Origin: an uncultured Faecalicatena sp.
GTDB lineage: Bacteria > Bacillota > Clostridia > Lachnospirales > Lachnospiraceae
Reading direction: 5' to 3'
NCBI GenBank assembly: GCA_902489075.1
Contig: CABTYO010000001.1
Span: 160,991-224,990, forward strand
DNA: 64,000 nt
Under the pieces are notes generated by a model. It did not search any database. It saw nothing but the letters and a program-made list of their open reading frames with translations, and had not been told where the DNA came from. Both the position numbers and the translations under genes were made by a program. This document shows, piece after piece, positions 35,746-44,049 of this stretch. The first letter of the stretch is position 1, and each line of letters starts with the position of its first letter.

Positions 35746-36147
35746 ATGAACAAGTTAATCAATGGTATGTTTATCGGATTTGGATTTTTACTGGTCGGAC
35801 TTGGAGCTTTGGGGATTGCCCTTCCGGTTCTTCCGACAACGCCGTTCCTGGTTCTGGCGGCAGTGTGTTTTGCAAAGGGATCAGAGCGTTTCCATGCCTG
35901 GTTTTTAAGTACCACGCTCTATCAGAAGTACGTGGAGCCTGCGGTGAATAAAAAGGAAATGGAGAAAGCAGCAAAGCGGAAAGCTCTTGGGACACTGTGC
36001 CTGCTCTTTGCCATCAGCTTCTTTCTGGTGCCGATCTGGCATGCAAAAGCAGCCATCTTAGTGGTCGCATTGTTCCACATTTACTACTTTATCTTTAAGA
36101 TCAGGACCGCAGCGGCACCTGGAAAGGAGTTTGCGGCGGATGAGTAG
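35746..36147 (+). CDS. DUF454 (YbaN-like) inner-membrane protein
   Basis: The 133-residue membrane protein starts at ATG 35746 (ACGAGG upstream); the frame is open further upstream, but without a ribosome site. It has the family signature LGALGIALPVLPTTPFLVLA and CFAKGSERFHAWF, then two more helices (LGTLCLLFAISFFLVPIW). DUF454 proteins are of unknown function. In this Fur-controlled setting with heme/thiol-type ABC exporters, a role in heme or iron handling is a reasonable inference. Its stop lies 50 bases before the next start. Confidence 0.82.
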   Translation: MNKLINGMFIGFGFLLVGLGALGIALPVLPTTPFLVLAAVCFAKGSERFHAWFLSTTLYQKYVEPAVNKKEMEKAAKRKALGTLCLLFAISFFLVPIWHAKAAILVVALFHIYYFIFKIRTAAAPGKEFAADE

Positions 36148-36196
36148 GAAGGATCATACTGGGATAATATTTGAAAAAAAGAGGAGACAGACAGCA

Positions 36197-36397
36197 ATGA
36201 GAAAGTACTGCGAGATTTTATTTTACATCACCACAATCATCATGATAGTTTCGGGTTTTTGTATTCACCCTCTGGGAGGGATCCTTTTGGTTAAGATCAT
36301 CCATAAGGCCTCAGGGCTTTTATTCTGCATTCTGCTGATCGCACATGCGGCCCGTTATGGAAGAAGATTCAGGAGGAAAAGAGCAAATGTTTCATAA
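36197..36397 (+). CDS. Small two-helix membrane protein, DUF4405-like
   Basis: The 66-residue product has two hydrophobic helices with histidines at their ends (GFCIHPLGG; IIHKASGLLFCILLIAHAARYG). The H-x(n)-H placement resembles DUF4405 / cytochrome-b-like mini proteins, the group that includes the heme-associated HsmA of Clostridioides difficile as I recall. GAGGAG ten bases upstream supports ATG 36197; the frame could also open at 36140, overlapping the DUF454 gene. Its end overlaps the ABC gene by 11 bases. Heme coordination is a hypothesis. Confidence 0.55.
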   Translation: MRKYCEILFYITTIIMIVSGFCIHPLGGILLVKIIHKASGLLFCILLIAHAARYGRRFRRKRANVS

Positions 36398-38120
36398 CCG
36401 ATTACTAAAAGAATTTAAGGATAACCGGAAATATACAGCAGGAATGGTCCTGACCCAATGGGTGATCCTGCTGGCAAATGTGGTCCTGATGCTGACGGCG
36501 GCAGCTTTTATTGAACAGATGAGCGAAGGACATTTATCCGCCTCGGATTTCCAGGCGGTCTTACTGGCGCTGACAGCCGCTCTGCTTGTCAGGAGCGTGA
36601 TGAATACCTTAAACAGCAGATTTTCCTTCCAGGCATCTACTGCAGTGAAGCGGGGACTGAGAGAAAAAATCTACCGTAAACTGATGGACCTGGGAAGCCA
36701 TTACCGTGAGACGACTGCCACCTCAGAGGCGGTGCAGATCAGCACAGAAGGTGTGGACCAGCTTGAGATTTATTTTGGAAAATACATTCCGCAGTTTTTC
36801 TACAGCCTGCTGGCTCCGGTGACATTGTTCCTCATTGTCGGCAGCATGAATATGAAGGCAGCAGCGGTCCTTCTTCTCTGTGTCCCGCTGATCCCCATTT
36901 CCATCGTGGCGGTTCAGAAGTTTGCAAAGAAGATGCTTAAAAAATACTGGGGAACTTACACAGAACTTGGGGACTCTTTCCTGGAAAATCTGCAGGGGCT
37001 GACGACTCTGAAAATCTACCAGGCCGATGGAAGATATGCAGAGAAAATGGATGAGGAAGCAGAAAAGTTCCGAAAGATTACGATGCGTGTCCTGATCATG
37101 CAGCTGAATTCCATCAGTGTGATGGATCTGGTCGCATACGGCGGTGCGGCAGCGGGAATCATCATCGGAGTTCTGGAATTTGCAAAAGGCAGCATCAGTC
37201 TGGCAGAGTGTTTCTTCATTCTCATGATTTCGGCAGAATTTTTCCTGCCCCTGCGTCTGCTCGGTTCCTTTTTCCATATCGCAATGAATGGAAATGCGGC
37301 GGCAGATAAGATTTTCCGCCTGCTGGATGCCACGGTTCCGGAAAAGGGATGTATTACGGAAGTAGAGGGAAGTTTCCTGGAATTTGAGGGGGTGACGTTT
37401 GGATATGAGGAAGAAAAATCTGTCCTTAAGGATGTCAGCTTTGAGGTGGAGGAGGGCAGCTTTACAGCGCTGGTCGGCGCCTCCGGGTGTGGAAAGAGCA
37501 CCATTGCTGCCCTGTTTGCCCGTGACTATCTGGATTATGAAGGTGCGGTAAAGATCGGCGGCATCCCTGTCAGAGAGATCAGTGAGGAGACTCTTTCCAG
37601 AAAGATCACCAGAATCCGTCATGACAGTTATCTGTTCAAAGGAACGGTGAGGGAAAATCTGAGGATGGGAAAGGCAGATGCATCCAAAGAGGAGATGCTT
37701 TGGGCGCTGAGGAAAGTCAATCTCTATGACACGGTCATGGAAAAGGGTGGTCTTGATATGCAGCTCGAAGAAAAGGCGGCAAACCTGTCAGGCGGCCAGA
37801 AGCAGCGGCTTGCGCTGGCACGCGCGATTCTTCATGACAGCGACATCTATATCTTTGACGAGGCGACTTCGAATATCGACGCGGAGAGTGAGAATCAGAT
37901 CATGGACGTGATCCGTGAACTGGCGATGGTCAAGAGCGTGGTCCTGATCTCCCACAGACTTGCGAATGTGACAGAGGCAGACCAGATCCTGATGATACAG
38001 GATGGAACTGTCGTGGAGAGAGGCAGACATAAGGAGCTTTTGAAAAAGTGCGGAGCCTATGCAGAACTGTTCATGAGTCAGAAAGAACTGGAAAAATATG
38101 CAGGAGAGGGGGCAGCATGA
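36387..38120 (+). CDS. ABC exporter half, CydD-like (permease-ATPase fusion)
   Basis: The 577-residue protein fuses six transmembrane helices (about 15-300) to an ATPase domain (about 330-577). ISTEGVDQLEIYFGKYIPQ is the CydD-type signature in the membrane domain. The ATPase has Walker A GASGCGKST, signature LSGGQKQR and Walker B IYIFDEATS. AGGAGG precedes ATG 36387, which lies inside the end of the previous gene; the longer frame to 36345 lacks a ribosome site. CydDC exporters move heme or thiols. It overlaps its partner gene (ATGATG at 38117), so the two make a heterodimer. Confidence 0.85.
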   Translation: MFHNRLLKEFKDNRKYTAGMVLTQWVILLANVVLMLTAAAFIEQMSEGHLSASDFQAVLLALTAALLVRSVMNTLNSRFSFQASTAVKRGLREKIYRKLMDLGSHYRETTATSEAVQISTEGVDQLEIYFGKYIPQFFYSLLAPVTLFLIVGSMNMKAAAVLLLCVPLIPISIVAVQKFAKKMLKKYWGTYTELGDSFLENLQGLTTLKIYQADGRYAEKMDEEAEKFRKITMRVLIMQLNSISVMDLVAYGGAAAGIIIGVLEFAKGSISLAECFFILMISAEFFLPLRLLGSFFHIAMNGNAAADKIFRLLDATVPEKGCITEVEGSFLEFEGVTFGYEEEKSVLKDVSFEVEEGSFTALVGASGCGKSTIAALFARDYLDYEGAVKIGGIPVREISEETLSRKITRIRHDSYLFKGTVRENLRMGKADASKEEMLWALRKVNLYDTVMEKGGLDMQLEEKAANLSGGQKQRLALARAILHDSDIYIFDEATSNIDAESENQIMDVIRELAMVKSVVLISHRLANVTEADQILMIQDGTVVERGRHKELLKKCGAYAELFMSQKELEKYAGEGAA

Positions 38121-39928
38121 TGGAAAAACATACAAAAAGAAACAGCTCAAAACTGGAAAGTGATTCCCGGACAGGAACAGACAGAGCGATAGGAACGGGC
38201 AGAGCGACAGGAACGAACAGAGCGATAGGAACGGGCAGAGCGATAGGAACGGGCAGAGCGATAGGAACGGGCAGAGCGATAGGAAAAGACAGAACGTCCA
38301 TACAGGTCATGGCAGGCCTGATTTCAATGATTAAACCACTGCTGGGCTGGATGCTTCTGGCGGTCCTGATGGGATGCCTGGGAAATCTTGCAGCCACATT
38401 CCTGACCATTTTCGGAGGCTACGGGCTGCAAAATGCTGCAGGGATTGAAACAGGATTTACGTTTAAGAACATCGTCACTATATTGATCATATTTGCTGTA
38501 ATGAGAGGCATCCTGCGCTATGCGGAACAGTCCTGCAACCATTATATCGCGTTTAAGCTTCTGGCAAGAATCCGCCATCAGGTATTTGCCGTGCTTCGGA
38601 AGCTGGCGCCTGCAAAGCTCGACGGGAGTGAAAAGGGAAATCTGATTTCTATCATTACCAGTGATATTGAGCTTTTGGAGGTATTTTACGCACATACCAT
38701 ATCTCCCATCGCGATTGCAGTGATTACTTCCCTATTCATGACTGTCTTTCTGTGGATGCAGCATCCTTTTGCAGGTGTGATCGCATTTATGTCTTACGTG
38801 ATTGTCGGGGCGGTGATCCCAATCCGCAACGGCAGGCGGGGGAGAAAAAGAGGACAGGACTACAGGGATTCCTTTGGACAGCTGAATACCTCGGTTCTGG
38901 ATAACCTTTATGGACTGGAAGAAATTCTGCAGTATCAGCAGAAGGAAAAACGAATGAAAGAGATGGCACACAAGACAGAGAATCTTGAGAAGATGAGTGA
39001 GGGGCTTAAAAAGGATGAGAATACGCAGAGAATCGCGACAGATACGGTCATCCTCGCGTCCGGTATCCTGATGCTGATGGTGTGCGGATATCTGGTACAG
39101 GCAGGGCAGATGGAAGTCAGCCAGGGGGTGACTGCAGTGATCGGAATCATGAGTTCCTTTGGTCCGACTGCGGCACTCTCGGCTTTGTCCAATAACCTGA
39201 ACCATACGCTGGCGAGCGGAAACAGGGTGCTGAACCTCCTTGAGGAACAGCCTGTGGTTCTGGATAATCTGGAAGGTGCAGATCTGCCGGAGGGCGAGAT
39301 CGCCTGCCAGAATGTCAGTTTCCGATATACGGATGCGCAGGAAGGGGGGCTGGAAGGGTTCCATGCCAGATTTGAGCCGGGCAGGGTTCATGGAATCCTT
39401 GGAAAAAGTGGGTGCGGCAAGTCAACCCTGTTAAAACTGCTGATGCGTTTTTATCAGACAGACCAGGGGAGCATTCATTATGGGGGAGAAAACGTGGAGG
39501 AGATCCGCACGGATTCTCTGAGAAAGGGGATTTCGTATGTGACACAGGAGACATTTTTATTCCAGGATACGATCGAAAATAATATTAAGATCGCGGATGA
39601 ACATGCAACCCGCGAGGAAGTGGTAGAGGCGGCGAAGAAAGCATCTATTCATGAATTTATTATGTCACTTCCGCATGGCTATGACAGCAGGCTGACCGAA
39701 CTTGGGGACTGCATCTCCGGCGGCGAGAGACAGCGCATCGGGATCGCAAGGGCATTTCTGCATAAGAGCAGGATGATACTGTTAGATGAGCCGACCAGCA
39801 ACATCGACAGCCTGAATGAGGGAATCATCCTGAAAAGCCTGGAAAGAGAGAAGAAGGGGAAGACCATTCTTCTGGTATCTCACAGGGAATCCACCATGGG
39901 GATCGCAGATCAGGTGGTTTCCATGTAA
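38117..39928 (+). CDS. ABC exporter half, CydC-like, with repeat-expanded N-terminal tail
   Basis: The partner of the previous ABC protein has about 603 residues. RYAEQSCNHYIAFKLLARIR is the CydC-type signature. The ATPase has Walker A GKSGCGKST, signature ISGGERQRIG and Walker B MILLDEPTS. The N-terminal 60 residues before the first helix are unusual: a basic tail with repeated R-A-I-G-T-G units encoded by an 18-bp tandem repeat. AGAGGGGG precedes ATG 38117, with an alternative ATG three bases later. Placement behind a Fur box suggests an iron- or heme-linked substrate; respiratory cytochrome bd genes are not nearby. Confidence 0.83.
   Translation: MMEKHTKRNSSKLESDSRTGTDRAIGTGRATGTNRAIGTGRAIGTGRAIGTGRAIGKDRTSIQVMAGLISMIKPLLGWMLLAVLMGCLGNLAATFLTIFGGYGLQNAAGIETGFTFKNIVTILIIFAVMRGILRYAEQSCNHYIAFKLLARIRHQVFAVLRKLAPAKLDGSEKGNLISIITSDIELLEVFYAHTISPIAIAVITSLFMTVFLWMQHPFAGVIAFMSYVIVGAVIPIRNGRRGRKRGQDYRDSFGQLNTSVLDNLYGLEEILQYQQKEKRMKEMAHKTENLEKMSEGLKKDENTQRIATDTVILASGILMLMVCGYLVQAGQMEVSQGVTAVIGIMSSFGPTAALSALSNNLNHTLASGNRVLNLLEEQPVVLDNLEGADLPEGEIACQNVSFRYTDAQEGGLEGFHARFEPGRVHGILGKSGCGKSTLLKLLMRFYQTDQGSIHYGGENVEEIRTDSLRKGISYVTQETFLFQDTIENNIKIADEHATREEVVEAAKKASIHEFIMSLPHGYDSRLTELGDCISGGERQRIGIARAFLHKSRMILLDEPTSNIDSLNEGIILKSLEREKKGKTILLVSHRESTMGIADQVVSM
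38183..38290 (+). repeat. 18-bp tandem repeat (six units) inside the CydC-like gene
   Basis: The unit AGAGCGATAGGAACGGGC occurs six times in a row; units 1, 3, 4 and 5 are identical, and units 2 and 6 differ by a few bases. Each unit encodes R-A-I-G-T-G, so copy-number changes keep the frame. A degenerate half-unit precedes the array. Confidence 0.9.
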
Positions 39929-39995
39929 AGTTGTTCCCTTTTTATTTTCTGAATCATTTGTAAATGCCTCTGATAAATTCATTTGGTAATAGAGG

Positions 39996-40045
39996 AAATA
40001 AAGGCAGCCAGCTGACGTTCTTGTCCAGTTGGCTGTCTTTATTTT
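39996..40045 (+). terminator. Terminator after the CydDC-like operon
   Basis: AAATAAAG-GCAGCCAGCTG pairs with CAGTTGGCTG-TCTTTATTT around a short loop and runs into Ts. Confidence 0.8.
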
Positions 40046-40172
40046 AAAAGAGAAAAGATAACCTAAGAGCCTTTCCATAAAGCACTCTCCCCACAGTTAC
40101 CTGAAGGTGCCTGATTTACGTTCACCGAAAAAGGGAGTACAATGTGAATAAGTACAAAAAGGGAGGCTGGTT

Positions 40173-41042
40173 ATGAGAATAAATGGATTGCAAAGAGATC
40201 TTTCCCAAGGATGTTCGGATGAAAATTTGATTTGGCAGCTAAAAGAAAAGCTTCAAAAGGCGGATGCTGTCATTATTGGAGCAGGAGCAGGGCTTTCGGC
40301 ATCTGCCGGGTTTTTATATACGGGCGAACGTTTCTCAAAATATTTTCAGGATTTTATAGATAAGTACGGTTTTCAGGATATGTATTCTGGTGGTTTCTAT
40401 CCGTTTGATACATTGGAAGAATATTGGGCATTTTGGAGCAGATATATTTATATCAATCGTTATATGGATGCGCCCAGACCTGTCTATAAGCAGTTATATG
40501 AATTAATCAAAGATAAAGATTATTTTGTATTGACCACAAATGTGGATCATTGCTTCCAGAAAGCAGGATTTGATAAGCAGCGGTTGTTCTACACACAAGG
40601 AGATTATGGCCTGTGGCAGTGCAGTCAGCCATGTCATAAGAAAACTTACGATAATGAAGAAATGGTTCGTGCTATGGTGGAACAGCAAAAGGATATGCGA
40701 ATTCCATCAGAATTAGTTCCGAAGTGTCCGGTTTGTGGAAAACCAATGAGTATGAATCTTCGGGCAGATGATACCTTTGTGGAAGATGAGGGATGGCATG
40801 CCGCATCAGTTCGATATCGTGAATATTTAGAAGAGCATAAGAATAAAAAAGTATTATTTCTGGAATTAGGCACGGGCATGAACACGCCAGGCATCATTAA
40901 ATTCAGCTTCTGGAAGATGACCTATGAGTGGCCAGATGCCTTTTATGCGTGCCTGAATTTAAACGAGGCTTATGCACCAGATAAGATCAAAATGAAGTCA
41001 ATCTGTATTAATGATGATATTGGAAATGTACTGTCCAGATAG
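40173..41042 (+). CDS. Class M sirtuin (SirTM-type), NAD-dependent ADP-ribosyltransferase candidate
   Basis: The 289-residue protein has a Rossmann NAD site (VIIGAGAGLSASAGF, about 33-47), TTNVDHCF (121-128) and a zinc site of Cys150/Cys154 with a later CPVCGKP pair. In normal sirtuin deacetylases a catalytic histidine follows the NVD motif; here the position reads TQGDYGLWQC, so Gln142 replaces it. That change marks SirTM proteins, which ADP-ribosylate a lipoylated GcvH-like carrier in species studied (established for Staphylococcus and Streptococcus). GGGAGG precedes ATG 40173. The next gene is a macrodomain hydrolase, the usual SirTM partner. The carrier (GcvH-L) and lipoate ligase genes usually in the operon are absent here. 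Confidence 0.82.
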   Translation: MRINGLQRDLSQGCSDENLIWQLKEKLQKADAVIIGAGAGLSASAGFLYTGERFSKYFQDFIDKYGFQDMYSGGFYPFDTLEEYWAFWSRYIYINRYMDAPRPVYKQLYELIKDKDYFVLTTNVDHCFQKAGFDKQRLFYTQGDYGLWQCSQPCHKKTYDNEEMVRAMVEQQKDMRIPSELVPKCPVCGKPMSMNLRADDTFVEDEGWHAASVRYREYLEEHKNKKVLFLELGTGMNTPGIIKFSFWKMTYEWPDAFYACLNLNEAYAPDKIKMKSICINDDIGNVLSR

Positions 41043-41087
41043 CCTGTCAACTGTAAAATCGTTTACTGTACAAGTAACAGAAGAACT

Positions 41088-41116
41088 TTGCAAATTTGTG
41101 GAGAATACTTTATAAT
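41088..41116 (+). promoter_or_regulatory. Separate promoter for the macrodomain gene
   Basis: TTGCAA (41088-41093) and TATAAT (41111-41116) are separated by 17 bases, in the 121-base gap after the sirtuin gene, so the hydrolase can be made independently. Confidence 0.6.
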
Positions 41117-41163
41117 TTTAATCATAGATGAGCAGAGTTTAGGACAAAAAGGAGGAGCCGGCT

Positions 41164-41943
41164 ATGACACACGATGAGCAGCGCATGTATCTGATCAGGA
41201 CACTTTTAGGGGAGGAGCCGCAATATGCCAGGATGGAGATTCCTGCGGATGCAGAACAGCAGAAGATTCTTCTGCGCAGCCTGATGAATGTCCGCCCTCC
41301 AAGACCGATCAGTGAGGAATTTGGAAAGATACAGGATGCATATCTGAGTGAGGAGGTCAGGCGGAAGGGAATCATAGATTCGGATACACTGGAGCCTTCT
41401 TCCTATGACAGGAGAATCTTCTTATGGAAAGGAGATATCACCACCCTGAAAGCCGATGCCATAGTCAACGCTGCCAACAGCGCGCTCCTGGGCTGTTTTC
41501 AGCCCTGCCATTCCTGCATCGACAACATCATCCACAGTGTAAGTGGAATTCAGCTTCGGCTTGCCTGCGATGAGATCATGCGAAAGCAGGGACATGATGA
41601 ACCGACAGGAACGGCCAAGATCACGCCTGCTTTTAACCTCCCGTGCCGGTATGTGCTCCATACGGTCGGTCCGATCGTACAGAGTGAACTTACGGATACG
41701 CACCGCAGACAGCTTGAAGACTGCTATCGTTCCTGCCTGGAGCTTGCAGCTGGGAATGGGGTGAGAAGTATCGCCTTTTGCTGTATTTCCACAGGGGTAT
41801 TTCATTTTCCACAGGAAGAGGCGGCTGAAATTGCGGTACGGACGGTCACGGAATATTTGAAAAAAGATACACAGATAGAAAAGGTAATCTTTAATGTATT
41901 CAAGCAGGAAGATTACGATATTTACTGGGAAATACTGAGGTAA
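41164..41943 (+). CDS. Zinc-type macrodomain protein-ADP-ribose hydrolase
   Basis: The 259-residue protein has an N-terminal helical extension (1-80) and a macrodomain (about 85-255) with GDITTLKADAIVNAANSALL and the inserted zinc-binding loop CFQPCHSCIDNIIHSVSG. That loop is diagnostic of the SirTM-associated bacterial macrodomains, which remove the ADP-ribose added by the sirtuin. FCCISTGVFHFP is the phosphate-binding loop. AAAGGAGGAG precedes ATG 41164. It probably reverses the modification made by the adjacent sirtuin, giving a writer-eraser pair. The target protein is not encoded here. Confidence 0.88.
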   Translation: MTHDEQRMYLIRTLLGEEPQYARMEIPADAEQQKILLRSLMNVRPPRPISEEFGKIQDAYLSEEVRRKGIIDSDTLEPSSYDRRIFLWKGDITTLKADAIVNAANSALLGCFQPCHSCIDNIIHSVSGIQLRLACDEIMRKQGHDEPTGTAKITPAFNLPCRYVLHTVGPIVQSELTDTHRRQLEDCYRSCLELAAGNGVRSIAFCCISTGVFHFPQEEAAEIAVRTVTEYLKKDTQIEKVIFNVFKQEDYDIYWEILR

Positions 41944-41972
41944 TATCTACAGTTAAATATAATTTGAAATAC

Positions 41973-42001
41973 AGCGCCACCGTGCAGGGGGCGCTTTTTT
42001 A
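41973..42001 (+). terminator. Terminator after the macrodomain gene
   Basis: AGCGCC pairs with GGCGCT (41973-41978 and 41990-41995), followed by six Ts. Confidence 0.85.
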
Positions 42002-42215
42002 ACGTAAAACTTTCAAAATAAAACCTGAATAAAATTGGAAGAATTATTATAATTTGCTTAAGAAATGGATTTAGACAGCACAAGTGAAAAAAAGTCTGTT
42101 ATAATATCCAAAGAGATGTGATTGAAGAACGATTTCATCTATCTGCCTGCCTTTTTGGAAGTCATGCAGCAAAGTTATCAGACATCCGCAACCAAAATAA
42201 AAGGAGTTGTACATT

Positions 42216-42938
42216 ATGAATCATAAACTCAGGACAAAGAAGGCAGTCATTCCGGCGTATGCAGTTTTTCCACTGCTTTCGTGTGTGGTAATAAATTTCA
42301 TGGTCTACATGGGAACCGATATGATTACAGAAGGCTGGAAGCATTATGACCTGACCCTTCCCATAGACAGGGCAGTGCCTGTTGTTCCCGCATTCGCATC
42401 GGTATATTTGGGATGTTACGTTTTCTGGATCGTGAATTACATATTAATTGTGCGTCAGGGAGAAGAGCATTGTATCCGGTTTGCAACAGCGGATATGTTA
42501 TCAAGGCTGATCTGCGGAGTATTCTATCTGGCTATGCCGACCACGAATATCAGACCCGTGATTACGGAGTCGGGCTTCTGGGAGTCGGTGCTTTTGTTTG
42601 TATACAGTATTGACCCGCCGACCAGGCTGTTTCCATCGATCCATTGTCTCGTGAGCTGGTTCTGTTATATCGGAATCAGGAAGCAGAAGAATGTGCCGAA
42701 GCCATACCGCATTTTTTCCTGCATCTTCGCTTTGCTGGTCTGTGTATCCACACAGCTGACAAAGCAGCACTATATTGTAGATGCAATTGGAGGAATTCTG
42801 ATTGCAGAAGGTACCTGGTGGCTGGCATTTCATACACAGCTGTATCAATATCCGAAGAAGCTGTTTGACTGGCTTTATGTTAAATGTTTTCGCAGGAAAG
42901 AGAATCCTGCGGGAAAGAGAGTGAACTGTGGCGAGTAA
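42216..42938 (+). CDS. PAP2-family membrane phosphatase
   Basis: The 240-residue protein has about six transmembrane helices and the PAP2 signature FPSIHCLVSW plus KQHYIVDAIGG (conserved His and Asp). Such enzymes dephosphorylate lipid phosphates such as phosphatidic acid, undecaprenyl pyrophosphate or phosphatidylglycerophosphate. AAAGGAG favours ATG 42216; the upstream TTG 42207 would lie on top of the site. It heads an operon with an UPF0104 membrane protein, a CDP-alcohol phosphatidyltransferase and a phosphatidylserine decarboxylase, so its substrate is probably a phospholipid intermediate. Confidence 0.78.
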   Translation: MNHKLRTKKAVIPAYAVFPLLSCVVINFMVYMGTDMITEGWKHYDLTLPIDRAVPVVPAFASVYLGCYVFWIVNYILIVRQGEEHCIRFATADMLSRLICGVFYLAMPTTNIRPVITESGFWESVLLFVYSIDPPTRLFPSIHCLVSWFCYIGIRKQKNVPKPYRIFSCIFALLVCVSTQLTKQHYIVDAIGGILIAEGTWWLAFHTQLYQYPKKLFDWLYVKCFRRKENPAGKRVNCGE

Positions 42939-44013
42939 GAAGAAAAAAATTATAAATACAGTATTTCTTGTAGTCGTATTTGCACTGACAATTTACAGTG
43001 TATTTAAGGGGGAGGACCTGCACGCGGTCATTAAGGCAATCGTCCGGGTGAATCCTCTGTATCTGCTCCCTGCGGTGGCAGGGGTCATTATTTTCATCTG
43101 GGGTGAATCGATCATTATCCACTATATGCTCGGGACCCTGAAGATACGTACCAAAAAGTGGACCTGTTTCCAGTATTCCTGTGTGGGATTCTTTTTCAGT
43201 GCGATTACACCATCTGCCAGTGGCGGCCAGCCCATGCAGATTTATTATATGAGAAAAAATAAAATTCCGGTTCCGGTCTCGACATTAGTGCTGATGATTG
43301 TTACAATAACATATAAATCAGTTCTTGTTGTGATTGGTCTGTTTGTAGCATTTTTCCAGAGAGGGTTTGTACATAAGTATCTGGAGGGGATCCTTCCGAT
43401 TTTCTATCTGGGAGTAGCACTCAATGTAGGGTGCTGTATTGCGATGTCGATCCTGGCATTCCATCCGGCTCTGGCCAAGGTGATCATGATGCGCTGCCTG
43501 GAGATCCTGGAAAAGCTTAAGATCATGAAGCATAAGCCGGAGCGTACTCAGAAGCTGTCGGCGTCCATGGATCAGTATAATGCCACGGCAGCATACTTAA
43601 GGAGCCATGTAAAGGTGATTATCAATGTGCTTGCGATTACCTTTTTCCAGCGGTTCGCACTGTTCTTTGTCACCTGGTTTGTCTATCAAGCATTCGGGCT
43701 GCACGGGGCACATATATATGATATAGTAATGCTGCAGGCTGTAGTGTCTGTTTCAGTAGATATGCTTCCGCTTCCGGGCGGAATGGGAATCAGCGAGAAT
43801 CTGTTCCTGATCATCTTCAAGAGGATATTTACGGCAGGACTTCTGCTGCCGGGGATGATTCTGAGCAGAGGAATCGCCTATTATGTACAGCTTTTGCTGA
43901 GTGCGGCGATGACACTGTTTACCCACCTGACAATCGGATTTCAGGAAAACAGGAACGGGAAGGCTTATACGGTACCTGGCACAAAAACAGGTAAGAGTGG
44001 AGTTATGCCGTAG
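42928..44013 (+). CDS. UPF0104 / lysylphosphatidylglycerol synthase transmembrane-domain protein
   Basis: The 361-residue polytopic protein resembles the flippase half of MprF without the aminoacyl-transferase domain (UPF0104 / LPG_synthase_TM). Motifs include FFSAITPSASGGQPMQIYYM and the C-terminal LPLPGGMGISENLFLIIF. A GTG start at 42928 overlaps the end of the PAP2 gene by 11 bases. It may move a phospholipid or lipid-linked sugar across the membrane; within this operon a phospholipid is likely. No lysyl-transferase domain is present, so it does not make lysyl-PG. Confidence 0.8.
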   Translation: MASKKKKIINTVFLVVVFALTIYSVFKGEDLHAVIKAIVRVNPLYLLPAVAGVIIFIWGESIIIHYMLGTLKIRTKKWTCFQYSCVGFFFSAITPSASGGQPMQIYYMRKNKIPVPVSTLVLMIVTITYKSVLVVIGLFVAFFQRGFVHKYLEGILPIFYLGVALNVGCCIAMSILAFHPALAKVIMMRCLEILEKLKIMKHKPERTQKLSASMDQYNATAAYLRSHVKVIINVLAITFFQRFALFFVTWFVYQAFGLHGAHIYDIVMLQAVVSVSVDMLPLPGGMGISENLFLIIFKRIFTAGLLLPGMILSRGIAYYVQLLLSAAMTLFTHLTIGFQENRNGKAYTVPGTKTGKSGVMP

Positions 44014-44049
44014 GTCAGGAGAAAATCTAAAGAGAAAAGAGAGAAAGAA

